The notes: generated from the sequence alone by a model not told the origin. DNA of 49,288 nt from Asterionellopsis glacialis (GCA_014885115.2 WKLE02001742.1:1-49288); one strand, 5' to 3'. Shown: positions 11,903 to 23,691, counted from the first letter of the stretch. Made by a program: numbers and translations.

Positions 11903-12881
11903 ATGAAAAGTGACGATGCGGATGCAACATTTCTTAACCGGAATAAACAAGTAGGTCAAGGAACTTGTAAAACAACATTTGACAGTAACGGGCAAAAGTC
12001 AACGAAAAGTCAACACAAGGTACTTGAACGGTCCTTCGACTTCTCGCTCCTGAATCAACACCACTGGCGAAGGACACCTCGTGATTCCGATTCTGAACCA
12101 TCTTCAACAATAAGAGAAAGAAACGCCGGTGCCAAACAAATTCTGTCAAATGCTAGGTCTTCTCTTCTGCTAAAGAATGAACTAGATATATGCGAAAAAA
12201 AACTTATATTAGAGGGCAAACCAATCGGAGCAACAATAATGGATGGGAAGAATGGACAAGACAGCAGTAAATCTCAGCGGCAACATAAGGAAAAATATGT
12301 TGGTCAACCGCAATCAATCAAGCGAATGAAATACGCTCAAGGACTGTCACCGTTATCGGGAACTTCCGATAATACAGAAGACAGACTGCGTAAAAAATAC
12401 GAAAACGAGTTATATGCATTGCGGTTACTACATGGGCCTGATGATTCCCGGCTTTGCGATGCTATTTGTAGACTTGGTCTTTTTTATCAGCATATCAGTC
12501 GTGACCTTGATCAAGCTCTATTCTACCACAAAGATGCTCTGAGAATAATGAGGGCCGAATCTACAGAGTGCTCATCAAATTCAATATTAAAAGCTACAGG
12601 TATCATTTTGGTTGACATTGGGCGGATCTACGAATCTAAAGCTAATTACAAGGTAGCAAAGGAAAACTATCGGTAAGTTGCACCTTATGTATAGGGAGCA
12701 TGATCTTATAGTTATGGACTGTTTCTTCACCCCTCTTATTTATTTCTCACCCTGTCTTTCTTTGATCCTGTTTACCGCTCGTTTGATCAGGGAAGCTTTG
12801 GGCTTGTTTGAAGAAGCATCTCTCCCCGAGACAGATTTGCAGATTTATTCTTGTAAACAAGGGCTACATAGATGTCGGTGA
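11903..12881 (+). CDS. tetratricopeptide repeat protein
   Basis: Two exons, 11903-12672 and 12791-12881, are joined over a 118-base intron (donor GTAAGT, acceptor ending GATCAG). They give 286 residues in one frame. The start is the ATG at 11903; an in-frame TTG nine bases upstream was not used. Residues about 1-160 are polar, charged and probably disordered. The last 120 residues contain TPR-type helical pairs, e.g. the part around LCDAICRLGLFYQHISRD and the junction-spanning YKVAKENYREALGLFEEAS, where splicing restores the repeat register. This resembles the TPR_12/kinesin-light-chain-like arrays common in diatoms. The role is unknown beyond protein-protein interaction. The last visible codons end soon after one repeat, so the array is short. 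Confidence 0.75.
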
Positions 12882-15514
12882 AAGGTTCTGTACCGCCGTC
12901 AAGAATTCTCAATTTTTTGGGCTGATAATATATATTTATACCCCGTCAATACCCAGTATTTCTTAATAATGACTGTTCCCCGGGAGTTTGGATCTTGGTT
13001 GATTTGATGCTCTAATTTTAGACTACTGATACAACACAAGCCAGTGAATAAAGTCCCGGTGATAACAGTTTTGCTTTGGATCCCTCGGTTCTCTTCCCCG
13101 CTCGTCTTTTCGAATCTATAAAACTTAAATCGCAACAGAACCGTTAATTGAGTTGATCACAAATCGACGAATTCAGATTTCTAACTATAAAACGGGAAGA
13201 AATGGAAAAACAATAAACTAAAAATATTCAGAATTGTATATTTCAATATTACACTTGGATTCTTCAGTTGCCAGATGTGACTAGTCAGAAACTGCTTCTG
13301 CGAACTCCATTGTATTGTAGTATTCTCAAACATTTCGTACTAAATTAGAGCATCCTCGAGATATTATCAAAGAAATGCAAGAGTTGAATCGCGAATCGCC
13401 CCCTTGAAAGAAATCTACCCTTCTATCGTTGACTCCCTGTTCAAAAATACACCAATGCTGGGAATTTTTACTTCTGAAGGTTCTGCCATTCTCAGCCCTT
13501 TTACCTTTTGAAAAGTTCCTCTTTTTAGGATTACAGTATCATAATAATAATACAGTATATATGTCATGTGATTAGGCTAAAAATAATTAAATCCACGATT
13601 CCTGCTTTACTGAATGTGCCGGAAAGCTTTTCAGAAAAATAAAGAATCGTATTAGAGGAGTACCGCAACCTTTTTAAAGGTGTATCGGTAAAAGTTCCAA
13701 AGTACTGTACGAGCTCGTATGATAGGAAAAATGATTTTGGTGCCGCTACCAAAATCTTGTCGACTGCTCTTGTTCACAAAAGTGATAGTGATGTGGAACT
13801 TGTATTGTTACTAGCAATATTTGTGATCTAGATCTCAAGAGCTTTCGATCAGTATGGATATCTGGGGTAAAAACAGACTCCTGAAATTTATTCATCAACA
13901 ATTAACAGACAGACGGTAACCCCCCAGACCTACCAGAAGTTGTTTCATGTCAAAGTTCATTTTATGAAGAAAAGCAGATTTCTCCTCCTGCATGCAGATT
14001 TGGAAAATATCCGTGCACACACCAATTAATCTGAATATGAATACTTGATGGTGTAATTTAAATAGAGGTTTATTGTCATGTTCTTGTAAGAAAGGAGTTG
14101 TGGATGAGGATGACATGAGGTAACAAAAAAAAACGGCAAAAAAACATTGAAATTTTCGGTTTGGATAACCAAGACCAAAGATGCAAAACATATTGCAAAA
14201 AAAATATTACTTAGGAGGAAAGACAGCACCATACATACAGAAAAGACAAGAGTGGGCCATGAAAAACATGATGATCTGTTTCTGATACTTTGAAATTGCG
14301 GACCTGATACTTTGGCTTGCCTGCAAAAACGGTCTGGAGAGCAACAGCCAGGGAAGCATTGTAAGGAATCATACCCTGTTTTTGGTCTAATTTTCTGATT
14401 TGACTCTTTGATTTTCTTAAAGTGTGTATGGCTTAAGAAATGATATAGATTCATAATTAACACTATACCTAGTCCTTGTTGTGGTAAGGTAATAATCAGG
14501 ATCTAGAGGTCAAGAGCTTTCTCCCAAGTATGGGGAAAAATTCTTTTTAAGCCATGCTGGTGGATCCTTGTTTAGGAACCTTTTTTGGCAGGATGGCATC
14601 ATCTTTAATACTTAATGAAGGAACCCAAAGATATGTTTTTCTAACATGCCTGTGAAAATTCAAGGAGAGACCAAAAGGTGTGTTTTCCAATATGGTAAGA
14701 TCTAAAGATGATTTAAAGAAAGACATAACAATTTATTTGTACAATATAGCCAGACCTAAGGATGGTTTAGAGAGTGACCTACTAAAGAGATGTGTTTTGT
14801 CTCTATTGTACTAGTATTAGTATGATGGAAAAACCTAAAGATGATTTGAGAGGAGAAGATTTTTCACAATTATTGCTCCTCTGAAAGAGTAAAATTTCTT
14901 AAATAACTTATATCAATCCATCTCTTTATCCAAATTATTGTATGGTACAACATTACAATTTGTTTAGCATGTGAAACATATTGTTGTATGATAGCTGGAT
15001 ATCTTTGCAGTCAAATGCAACAATGATAGTGTCATTTTTCTGTAAAAAGAGCAGAATCAGTATGAACACCACCAGGTACAAGTTGACTGTGTACATGAGA
15101 TATGAAAACAAAGTTTCACGGTGAAGTAAAATGTAATATGCTTCATAATTTACCTGATAGAATACTTTGTATCATAATTTCCTCAATTTGAGCAAGCTGT
15201 TTGAAACATTTTTTGTTGTATAAATGATTGCCATTGTATTAAGATGGAGGTTGATATATAATTTTTAGTAATTGCGTGGATAATTGTTGAGTTATCAATC
15301 AAAAGGTAACTTTGATGAGAATAATATGATAATGGTATGTGGTGAGAATGGAAGAAGGAAAAAATGAAGATATTTCTTCTTCCTTAATTTCTCCCCCCCC
15401 CTTTCTGCCTCCCCATATAATCAACTCCACCAACACGTTGTCAAAGCCACTGTATCATTCGTCTTGTAGTTATTTTTAAAGAGGTTTAAGTTTTTTGACA
15501 TCGATCGAATTCCC
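12882..15514. other. intergenic region with decayed repeats
   Basis: No gene is supported here. Open frames near 13895-14463 (-) are Phe/Ser-rich without family resemblance. A 12-base palindrome TACGAGCTCGTA lies at 13708-13719. At about 14620-14862 several imperfect copies of a motif like CCTAAAGATGATTTRAGAG alternate with AAAGRTGTGTTTT-like segments, suggesting an eroded tandem repeat. A run of C lies near 15391-15400. Confidence 0.5.
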
Positions 15515-15965
15515 ATTTTACAGTAGGTCCTAACTTTAGGACCTCTACTCTAGAGAGGGTCCTACTGGTATTGTGATCAACCCCCCACATAATCGTGAAA
15601 ATCGGGTAGTCCTAGGATTATGGCGTGGGAATTCATGCGGTTGGGCCGATCGCGCCTGGTGGGTGACGCACGACTTATTTTATGTCTTTATCCCGTTGAC
15701 TCTCTCTTCTGAGAGATAGGGATAATATCGCGCCAAACTGAAGGACTGACATCTCTTGGACACATCATCATGTCCTGGATGCAAGTTAAATAGTACTGGT
15801 ATCCACAAAATGGTTACCCCAGGTACTGGACTACATAAGAATACTCTTCTTACCCGGGGGACCAAAGTATAGCTTGTCTTATGTACACAATGCGTAACTA
15901 TGGATTCTACTGAAAGATCAATACCAGGTACTGCACATAATATTGTACCTGCTGGGTACCTGGAA
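15515..15965 (+). promoter_or_regulatory. palindrome cluster upstream of PrimPol
   Basis: TAGGTCCTAA at about 15524 is followed by its near reverse complement and a CTCTAGAG core (15548-15555), then AGGGTCCTAC. Further on are CCCAGGTACTGG (about 15818-15829), ATACCAGGTACTG (about 15921-15933) and GGGTACCTGG (about 15955-15964). The PrimPol ATG is at 16082. Assignment as regulatory DNA is inferred from the same motifs recurring before other genes. Confidence 0.45.
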
Positions 15966-16081
15966 CAGTTAATTTTTTGGATATGGCGATTTTGGGAGGC
16001 GAGGCGGTTTGTTGAAGACCTGGTTTTCACTTGTGTTTGAAAAATGATGGTTGGTCTTTCTTTCTTGTTCATTCGGTGACG

Positions 16082-18772
16082 ATGAAGTCGAAATCCCCAG
16101 TAGCAAAGCAGGAAAGAATGTCGAAAGCCCAAGAAAAGGGTACGAGTACTTGTGTTGACGTACAATCGCAATCATGGAGACAATCAGATACCTCAACAGA
16201 AACTCGAAGTTTGTCTCGAGGGATTACGCCATCTCACTTCTACTCTTCCAGTATCACACAAAAGGAAAATCTCCCTCCACGTAATAGTTACAGTAGTAGC
16301 GCTGGACGTCGTCGTCCCCGTTCTGACCCCAAGCTGCAGAATATCTTGGATAGTGCTGCCCAGAATTGCGTCAGAGAGCAACGACGAGAAGTCACCACGA
16401 GATATAAATTACGACGAGCAGCGTACAAAGAAGTTACGTCGTTGAAAACGTGGCCTCTGCAGGATATGGCCATGAAGGACCTTGACCGATTGTTGGCGAT
16501 CCACCGCGGAGAACAAGAAGCTATACTAGAAGACGAGGCAGAAAAGGAGCATGGCGATTCAACTGGACTGTCCTCTTCCTCTTTGGATGAACCTAAACGA
16601 AGTAGATCATTTTTTCATCAAGGTATTAAAACTGAGGAGGACGGTACTATGCTTTCTCCGCGTAAGAGTACGTTGCGGCATAAATACAAAATGGAATTTT
16701 TGCGAGAACAAGAGTTCCAAGTAGAAGAATCGGTAGACAACAATGATCAGCATTTATTTTTAGATGCATTATGGTGTATGGAACCACGCATGTTTGCCAT
16801 TGAGAAATCCGCCACAGGCAAGCGGAAGTACTTGGTAGGAAATTTGGGACGATTCCTAGACTTATATTGGCGCAAGTGCGATCCCAAAAATCGTCATTAT
16901 TATGAACTGATTCGAGAAAAGACTCCTTGCCGATTGTACTTTGATTTGGAGTTTCCTAAGCAGGCTAATCCTGATATCACTGAAGAAGTAAGCGAAGTGT
17001 TGCTCGAGGAATTTGTGGAGGAACTCATCATGGAGATTAAAAATGTGTACGGCGTCGTCATAGATCGTGCCTGCATCGTGGATCTCGATTCTTCAACAGA
17101 CAAAAAATTTTCTCGGCACTTGATAGTACACATGCCCAACAAGGCTCTATTCGCTGATGCAATGGCAGTTGGAAGGTTTGTTCGGCTTTTTGTGGGTCGT
17201 CTTGCCGAGGAAATGACTACAGGAGTCTTAGAAAAGACCCGATCGACTCTGGCCAAGTATTTATTTATAAATGCGAAGGTTCTATCCTATCCATCATCTA
17301 CCCCGCAAGTTGACAACAAGACATGCTTTGTCGATGTGGGAGTTTATACTCGTAATCGTTTATTCCGCTTGATGGGATCCGCCAAATTTGGAAAACCGGC
17401 ATCAGCAGCACTTCGCTTGGCATCCACAAATGCCTTTCCATTTCCCGACAGCTTTGGTAACGATAAATTTTATACACCAGATTTTGAGAACAAATTATCC
17501 ACCGTATCTCCTGATGCGGACAAAGAGGCAGATAACCAACAAGAAGAGGATATGAAGAAGTTTAAGTCGGCAATTGACTGGACAATACACGCTGAAGCTC
17601 TAGCTCAAACTTTGGTGGTACCTGCCAACTATACGAAATCGAACTTTCCAATACTGCCAGATTTACAGGAACCCGAAGCTTCATCAACGGAAAGCAAACT
17701 GCGTCTTTCAAAGAATTTAAGACCGTTGTCGGGTACTTCTTCTGCTGATAAATCAAGTAACACAGTATACTCCAAGGGCAATGAGAAGTCACCATTTGCA
17801 CAACTGGACGAGTACGTACTTCAGATCCTTGGGTCACGTGGTGGAGTGCAGGGAGAAATCCGAGTTTGGTCCATTGACCACGAATACACATCATCTGAGG
17901 ATAAGCAACCTGGCGCTCCTCGGTCTATTACATATCAATTCTGCAGGAACCGATGGTGTGAACGGATTGGTCGGCCACATAAGAGTAACAATATAATGTG
18001 GACAGTGAACTTTTTGGACATGAAGTGCGTTCAGACTTGCCACGATCCAGAATGCAAGCTCATGAGATTTCGTGGTAATCCAGTGGATCTACCCGAGTCC
18101 GTCCGTGACAGTGTAGCAGATGTACTATTCGAGCAACAGTTGGCCATGATTGATGAAGATACCTTGTTGGGAGGTAAAAAGAAAAGTGAAACTGCTTTTC
18201 AAGACGAGTTGGACTCTGACTTGGAATTTGAAAAGGCGCTGCTTGCCTTAGATTTAAACGACAAAAGCACTGCAGATAAAATTACTACTACACAGGTCGA
18301 CCCAAATTCAGTACGCCTGTCTCCACAACTGAAGGAACATAATCGACTCTTCAATATAGATAAGAGACATGACAACACAAGTACAACTGAGATTAAAGAC
18401 CCTACTCGGGATTCAAATGCCTCAGAGAAGGGTGTAGTTTCTGATGAAAAAAAAGAAACTTACACTGTATATCGATCTCAGCAAATGAACAACCAATCCG
18501 ATTCGTCTGACGATGAAGATCTAGTTGCGTACGCAAAAAGGCTTGAAACAAAGAAACAACAGAAAGAGACATTGGCCGAAACACCAGCAGGACAAAAAAA
18601 CATCTCCAGAACTCCTAAGCAACAAATGGCTAAGAAACAGCCGTCAACGGTGCACAAGGAACGTAAAGAGGCCTCGGACAACGAATGTGGTGATGACGAT
18701 TTTGATGGTTTCATGCTGTCAGATACGGCTCTCTTTGATGCTGCACTGGATAATCCTGATTTATTTCCGTGA
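16082..18772 (+). CDS. PRIMPOL: PrimPol, DNA-directed primase/polymerase
   Basis: This archaeo-eukaryotic primase (AEP) fold enzyme re-primes stalled forks and can perform translesion synthesis, in the nucleus and mitochondria of animals. The product has 896 residues from the ATG at 16082; the TTG-initiated extension was rejected. Motif I is LYFDLEF, with the metal-binding Asp/Glu at about 288/290. Motif II is FSRHLIVH, and motif III lies in FVDVGVYTRNRLFRL. The C-terminal zinc knuckle is recognisable: RWCERIGRPHKSNNIM, then TCHDPECKLMRF. Human PrimPol is 560 residues; the excess is a polar N-terminal extension of about 200 residues and a long acidic tail. The tail ends in DDDFDGFMLSDTALFDAAL, which resembles the acidic RPA-binding motifs of the animal protein (inference). 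Single exon. Confidence 0.95.
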   Translation: MKSKSPVAKQERMSKAQEKGTSTCVDVQSQSWRQSDTSTETRSLSRGITPSHFYSSSITQKENLPPRNSYSSSAGRRRPRSDPKLQNILDSAAQNCVREQRREVTTRYKLRRAAYKEVTSLKTWPLQDMAMKDLDRLLAIHRGEQEAILEDEAEKEHGDSTGLSSSSLDEPKRSRSFFHQGIKTEEDGTMLSPRKSTLRHKYKMEFLREQEFQVEESVDNNDQHLFLDALWCMEPRMFAIEKSATGKRKYLVGNLGRFLDLYWRKCDPKNRHYYELIREKTPCRLYFDLEFPKQANPDITEEVSEVLLEEFVEELIMEIKNVYGVVIDRACIVDLDSSTDKKFSRHLIVHMPNKALFADAMAVGRFVRLFVGRLAEEMTTGVLEKTRSTLAKYLFINAKVLSYPSSTPQVDNKTCFVDVGVYTRNRLFRLMGSAKFGKPASAALRLASTNAFPFPDSFGNDKFYTPDFENKLSTVSPDADKEADNQQEEDMKKFKSAIDWTIHAEALAQTLVVPANYTKSNFPILPDLQEPEASSTESKLRLSKNLRPLSGTSSADKSSNTVYSKGNEKSPFAQLDEYVLQILGSRGGVQGEIRVWSIDHEYTSSEDKQPGAPRSITYQFCRNRWCERIGRPHKSNNIMWTVNFLDMKCVQTCHDPECKLMRFRGNPVDLPESVRDSVADVLFEQQLAMIDEDTLLGGKKKSETAFQDELDSDLEFEKALLALDLNDKSTADKITTTQVDPNSVRLSPQLKEHNRLFNIDKRHDNTSTTEIKDPTRDSNASEKGVVSDEKKETYTVYRSQQMNNQSDSSDDEDLVAYAKRLETKKQQKETLAETPAGQKNISRTPKQQMAKKQPSTVHKERKEASDNECGDDDFDGFMLSDTALFDAALDNPDLFP

Positions 18773-18851
18773 CCTTTATCGAAATATTCCTTTTTTTAAA
18801 ATCTATCTATTGTAATAGCAAATAGTAGCAGCCTCTCCTTTCTAAATACAT

Positions 18852-20110
18852 CTAGGTAGTTTGAAATACATTCTCTTTTACCTTTTGAAATATGGAAGTA
18901 AAGTTGACTTTTTCTTTCAAAATGCCAGCGGTTGGCATTGAATTGTTGGCATTAAGAATTTTTTGCATCACAATCTTTGTACAACGTTCCTTCTTCAGAA
19001 AGAAACCATTAACACTATAGCGCCGACTCGCAGGATTACAAAAGGATATTTCATATCCACGCTTTTTGTAAAATTCAATTGCGGAAGGATTATCATCTTC
19101 AACTTCTAAAATAATTTCCTTTTGAGGTGTATCCCAATCACGAAGGACAGCATCTTCACAGGACTCCATAAGTTTCCCTCCGATACCACTATTTCGTACT
19201 TCCTTCCTTACAGATAAATTTGTCAATACTGGACGCATCTGTAAAGACGATGATTGCTCATCCATCATATTATCATCATCATTTTGAGGACCTTTCTGTT
19301 GTGGTGGTGCCACTAATCCATATTGTTTTTCTGTGATTTCTACAAAGCCTAATAATTCTCCTCGAATGTATTCAACATCACCGTCATCCTTCCCCAAAGC
19401 AGGCACAAAATTATAAATGCTAGACGTATCTAAAATGAGAGGTTGTTCTTGGGCTACCTCAGTTGAAGGGATAGATATCACTCGACGAGCTACAAACATA
19501 TCATTTACTTGTCGTCCCCCATTCTTCCGTTGTCGCAAATCAGCCATTTGTAAATTCTTCAAGTAACCGAGTTGAGCATTTTTCCATGCTATGTATATGA
19601 TCATGTTCACAGCGTTTTCAAACCATACCAAAAAGAAAAAGTGCATAATATGAGGTGTGACTGCAAATTGTGCATAATACAAACAAATATCAAAGCCATG
19701 AAAGAACCCGACCCACTCAACAAAAATAGCACCGATTTCAACTTACGAGGATTCCGAATACTTTTGTCTTTATCATTGTTAAAGAAAACATTGATGCACA
19801 TGAATGATATTTCTTTAAATATTTCATCTCTTGCTTGACTACTTATTCGATCAATTACATAGGGTACTTGTTGTTGTTGGGTTGTTCTACTGCTACTAAC
19901 TGTATCTTCCTGCACAGGTGAAAATGTTGTTTTAAGTTTTGGAAAGGATGGAAACGCTTGTAATTCTGTTTGGAAAAAAGAAGAAGATCCGCCTAAATGA
20001 TTCAACTTGTTTTCATAGGGTATAACAAAACTGTATGTGAAGGTTGAAACAGTACATGATAAAATGTACCAAAACAACCACGACGAAGTCATTTTGTGTA
20101 GTGCATTCAT
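18852..20110 (-). CDS. GNAT-family N-acetyltransferase with signal peptide
   Basis: Exons 20110-19747 and 19588-18852 flank a 158-base intron (GTAAGT...ATAG); phase 1 is restored and the spliced product has 366 residues. The N terminus has a hydrophobic core (about residues 9-27) ending in TYSFVIP, a plausible signal peptide followed by Phe, similar to the diatom plastid-targeting cleavage context. The C-terminal half carries the acetyl-CoA-binding signature RNSGIGGKL, followed by the beta-5/alpha-4 motif NPSAIEFYKKRGYE. The substrate is unknown; plastid-type GNATs acetylate protein N termini or lysines in other algae and plants. The gene is convergent with PrimPol, with only 79 bases between the stops, so the 3' ends probably overlap. 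Confidence 0.82.
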
Positions 20111-21381
20111 GTAAACCCAGTCCGACGAAATTGACGTTCTGCCTCTCTGTTCAATATCTTCAGGATTCCAACAAGGCTATCAACCTAGTAACTGCAGATG
20201 ACGAGATGATGGCTTTTTCAAAACTTGATTCGCGGGAGTTATCGGAGAAGATTCAAACAAAGGTAGACACCGCGACTATGTAGGTCCTAGTCTTTTCTAT
20301 TGGGACTAGACTGCTTGATCTAGAGAGCGGAGTTGAATTGAGACTATGGTCAACCAAGAACGGAAAGTCAGTCCTACTATTTTAATTCAGGTGAGACAAC
20401 GTGCGTCCGACTTCAACTTGTGACGGAAGAGGTTTGTGGACGTGTTACTGCATTATTATTCTCTCTTTTAGTGTTATATTATTACACCACCTGTGGGTGC
20501 ACTGACTGCACTGGTACCAGGTAGTTCGTACTGTACCAGGTACCAGGTACCTTGTACAGGTACATCTAAAGTCCGTATTATTAGGAACTGAATAGGACAA
20601 GTTTCGGCAAGTTCAACCAGGCGCCAACCGGCGAGAATGCTTGCTTTGTCAAGGGCTTGTCACCCCGTTTTCCAATACATCGACCACACAATGCGTGCCA
20701 CGTTGTTCTGTGGGTATTTTATGGTCCTAGATACGATGGAAAATACAGCAACCAGGTACAAATTGTCTTGTACTGTATACCCCGTACCAGGTACTTATGA
20801 ATTCGTATAGGCTGGTACGGAACCTGGGAGTACCTGAGTCGCTTTGCTGCTAGCTCGGTTTATGTTTCACTCTGTCTTTACCTGGTAGTTAGGAAAGCAT
20901 ATCGTGTAAGCAACAGACATAACAAATTTTCATCGTTGGTCATCAGCTGGAAAAAAGTCATGGCACCCCTCACTTCTGAAACACAGTTGAAAACTGTTCT
21001 CGGAGGAAAGGCTTTGAATGTTGGTTGCCACTACCAGCAAGAACTTGAAATTTTTAACTTCCGCCAGATAATATACTATCTCGACTCTTTACGTTGCAAG
21101 TATAAAAAAGATTTCCAACAACGGATAAAACCTCCTTTGTGAAACTTTAAGAAGAGATCACGACTGGAGAAACCTTTTTTTCTCTGGCAAAGTAGATCGC
21201 CAGGGCGTGGTCTAACGATTTAAAAAAAAAATCTCGAGTGTTGGAGCAGTCAATCCCTAAAGGATCCATATTTGAAAAGCTTCAATATTTATTCTGAGAA
21301 ATATTTAACATACCCATTGACTGGCTTCAATCGTCGAACAAGGTCGGACAGAACAGAACAGAACAAAACAAACTAACGAAA
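20111..21381. promoter_or_regulatory. divergent promoter interval with dense GGTACC motifs
   Basis: This lies between the GNAT (-) and SLC35F-like (+) starts. TAGGTCCTAG is at about 20281. CTGGTACCAG (20511-20520) is followed by overlapping TACCAGG/GGTACC units to about 20563. A second cluster runs 20751-20836. A 68-codon open frame at 20936-21142 resembles nothing and is not called. Confidence 0.5.
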
Positions 21382-22983
21382 ATGACTCCTTCGTATGCAT
21401 TAGGATTATTCTTTATAGTTTGTGTTTCAGTTATTTGGACAATTGCTTCTGTTGTCATTCAATATATATACCATGAACATCAATTTAATTCACCATATTT
21501 GATTACCTACATTGGTACATCCTTATTTACAGTTTTATTACCCACAAGACTTTTTTGGGAACGTCGTCAACGATGTTGTAAAAAAGTACGACACCGAGGT
21601 AGTAATGTTGTTTTGGGTGGAGGATGTCGAACCACACCTCAACAACAAAAGGAAATGGATGAAGCTTTAGAAATGCAGATTATTCCATGGAAAACAACAA
21701 CACCAACAACATCTACATCAGCTGGAGTATCCAATACATACCTTTCGGTATCACCAACTGAATCAGTATCATCCTCAGGATCATCATCTCCTTTTAATCC
21801 CAATGATAGTGTCGAAAATGGTATAATAGCTAGGGACGGTTTTGTGGTGGATGAGAATGACAGTACACATTCTGATGAAAATGATAATCATGATTTTTCA
21901 CCCCAGTTTGCTGCTGCCACAACAAGACTAAACTTACTTAGTCATCAACAGCATTTCCGTATTGCAGCCAAAATTGCACCAGTTTGGTTCTTTGCAAATT
22001 GGGCCTATAATGCATCCTTGCAATATACATCAATTACATCATCTACTGTGTTGGCATCCACAGGTAGTTTGTTCACTTTTTTATTTGCCATTACAAGTGG
22101 TGATGAACGATTTACCGTGATTAAATTGACCGGTGTTTTGTTGGGTGTTGTTGGAAGTATACTAACGGGGTTACACGACGTGAACAGCGCCAGCGATGGT
22201 GACAACTCTACCATTAGAAGATTTTTAGCTGAAACAATCACAGTTGTAGATGCATCTACAACAGCAACTAATACAACTCAAGTTGTGGACGCCGTTACAG
22301 CAGGTGGTGGTGGAACACTACCACATCATCATGGTCATCCTGGAGGATTTGATCCATTCCATTGGGTAGAGGGGAACCATGAATTATTCGGTGATTTCAT
22401 TGGATTACTGAGTGCTGTAGGGTATGGTGCCTATACTGTGATGATTCGAGTTTTATGTCCACGGGATGAACGGCGAATGTCGATGCAATTACTCTTAGGA
22501 TACATTGGTTTGTTGAATGCAATCTGTTTGTCGCCTTTGACGGTACATGTACTTTTGTCACCATCCGGAAGTCCTATGAATGATACCTCTAGTAGTGTCA
22601 CTGTTGATGGTACTACGGCGGCTGCTGGCAACAACTTCCCACAAGGTGTTGACACGATGACACCAACACCCGCATCTGGAAGTGATCAATTGACTTGGGT
22701 TGTTTTGGGATACCTCGTCATGAATGGCCTATTGGACAACGTTCTGTCTGACTACTTGTGGGCTCGCTCTGTAGTTTTAACTAGTGCTACTGTCGCAACT
22801 GTTGGACTGGGATTGACAATTCCACTAGCATTTATCAGTGATTGGATCTTAGGAAATGGCTATGAAGCAGATTGGATGTCCATTTGTGGCGCATCGTCAG
22901 TTTTAATTGGATTTGTATTAGTGAACATTGATTATGAAGAAACCGATTATCAAGCAGAACTGCAGATAAGTAGACATGATTAG
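21382..22983 (+). CDS. DMT-superfamily transporter, SLC35F-like
   Basis: This is a multi-pass membrane protein of 533 residues of the drug/metabolite transporter (EamA/SLC35) fold. It begins with a hydrophobic helix (about residues 5-27) and a second one (about 38-56). A hydrophilic loop of about 130 residues, Thr/Ser/Asn-rich, follows. The conserved core starts around KIAPVWFFANWAYNASLQYT and continues through ALAS-type helices such as SSTVLASTGSLFTFLFAI. This pattern fits the SLC35F5 / yeast YML018C group, whose substrates are poorly defined. A second low-complexity loop with a His cluster lies before residue 330. Single exon with ATG at 21382. Localisation is likely an endomembrane (Golgi or vacuole) but cannot be fixed from sequence. 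Confidence 0.85.
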   Translation: MTPSYALGLFFIVCVSVIWTIASVVIQYIYHEHQFNSPYLITYIGTSLFTVLLPTRLFWERRQRCCKKVRHRGSNVVLGGGCRTTPQQQKEMDEALEMQIIPWKTTTPTTSTSAGVSNTYLSVSPTESVSSSGSSSPFNPNDSVENGIIARDGFVVDENDSTHSDENDNHDFSPQFAAATTRLNLLSHQQHFRIAAKIAPVWFFANWAYNASLQYTSITSSTVLASTGSLFTFLFAITSGDERFTVIKLTGVLLGVVGSILTGLHDVNSASDGDNSTIRRFLAETITVVDASTTATNTTQVVDAVTAGGGGTLPHHHGHPGGFDPFHWVEGNHELFGDFIGLLSAVGYGAYTVMIRVLCPRDERRMSMQLLLGYIGLLNAICLSPLTVHVLLSPSGSPMNDTSSSVTVDGTTAAAGNNFPQGVDTMTPTPASGSDQLTWVVLGYLVMNGLLDNVLSDYLWARSVVLTSATVATVGLGLTIPLAFISDWILGNGYEADWMSICGASSVLIGFVLVNIDYEETDYQAELQISRHD

Positions 22984-23691
22984 ATTTTTCAATTTTGAAT
23001 TCAAGCAGCAGAAAGAATTCATGCAGACAGTACAGTAGCCAGGCGAAGACAAACAAGATCATGAAAATCAAAGATTTCATTATGAAAAGTACTCAATACA
23101 AAAAATGGGCTGGAATTCCGAAGGAGAAACTTTCCGGTGTTGCAGTCGCCTGCTGCTGAGAAAAGTCAGATTCTAACGTAGTCTTAGAATCCCCATTCCG
23201 TGCAGATCTCCAGCAATATTAAAATACTAGTAAAGAATCTTACTAAAAATATGTTTCACATTCGAACATGAAAGAAACTGTAATCGAAAAAACTTTTCAG
23301 CAAATAATATTGTTACGTGCCAATGATGAAGATATATTGGTTAGAGTTAGGGTGATTAGATATACTTTATTGTACATACGTTACCATACACCATACGAGT
23401 TTCTATTTGGACAGTGGTACATCGGATAATACATTACTTTTGGTACATTATTCATTCCACCCACTCCTTCCGACACAACGTCATCTTTTCGCATGCACCA
23501 ATGTTTTTGGAAAACTTCGGGTATTAAAATACCAGTACCAGGTACCAGAGGTAGTCCTCTCTAGAGAGAGTACCAAGAGTAAACTCTCAAACTTCCAGAA
23601 CTCCTCAGCGACACAAAAACAAACTTTCCTCTCTTTGTTGCCAGGGCCTTTTGAGTATCTTTATCGGTCACGACAAATTATCAACTTCATC
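22984..23691. promoter_or_regulatory. intergenic; promoter motifs before TRIC gene
   Basis: From 22984 to about 23520 nothing specific is seen. At 23530-23575 lies a compact cluster: ACCAGTACCAGGTACCAG followed by the 12-base palindrome CTCTCTAGAGAG (23557-23568) and GAGTACC. It is about 120-160 bases upstream of the next ATG, so it is either core promoter or 5' leader. Confidence 0.5.

Noticed and set aside
13895..14463. overlapping 98- and 145-codon frames (-) downstream of the TPR gene
   Set aside because: They are Phe/Ser-rich readings of A/T-rich DNA in two frames, with no domain.
23407..23691. in-frame extension of the TRIC protein upstream of its ATG
   Set aside because: The frame starts with TTG and runs through the GGTACC and CTCTCTAGAGAG promoter cluster.
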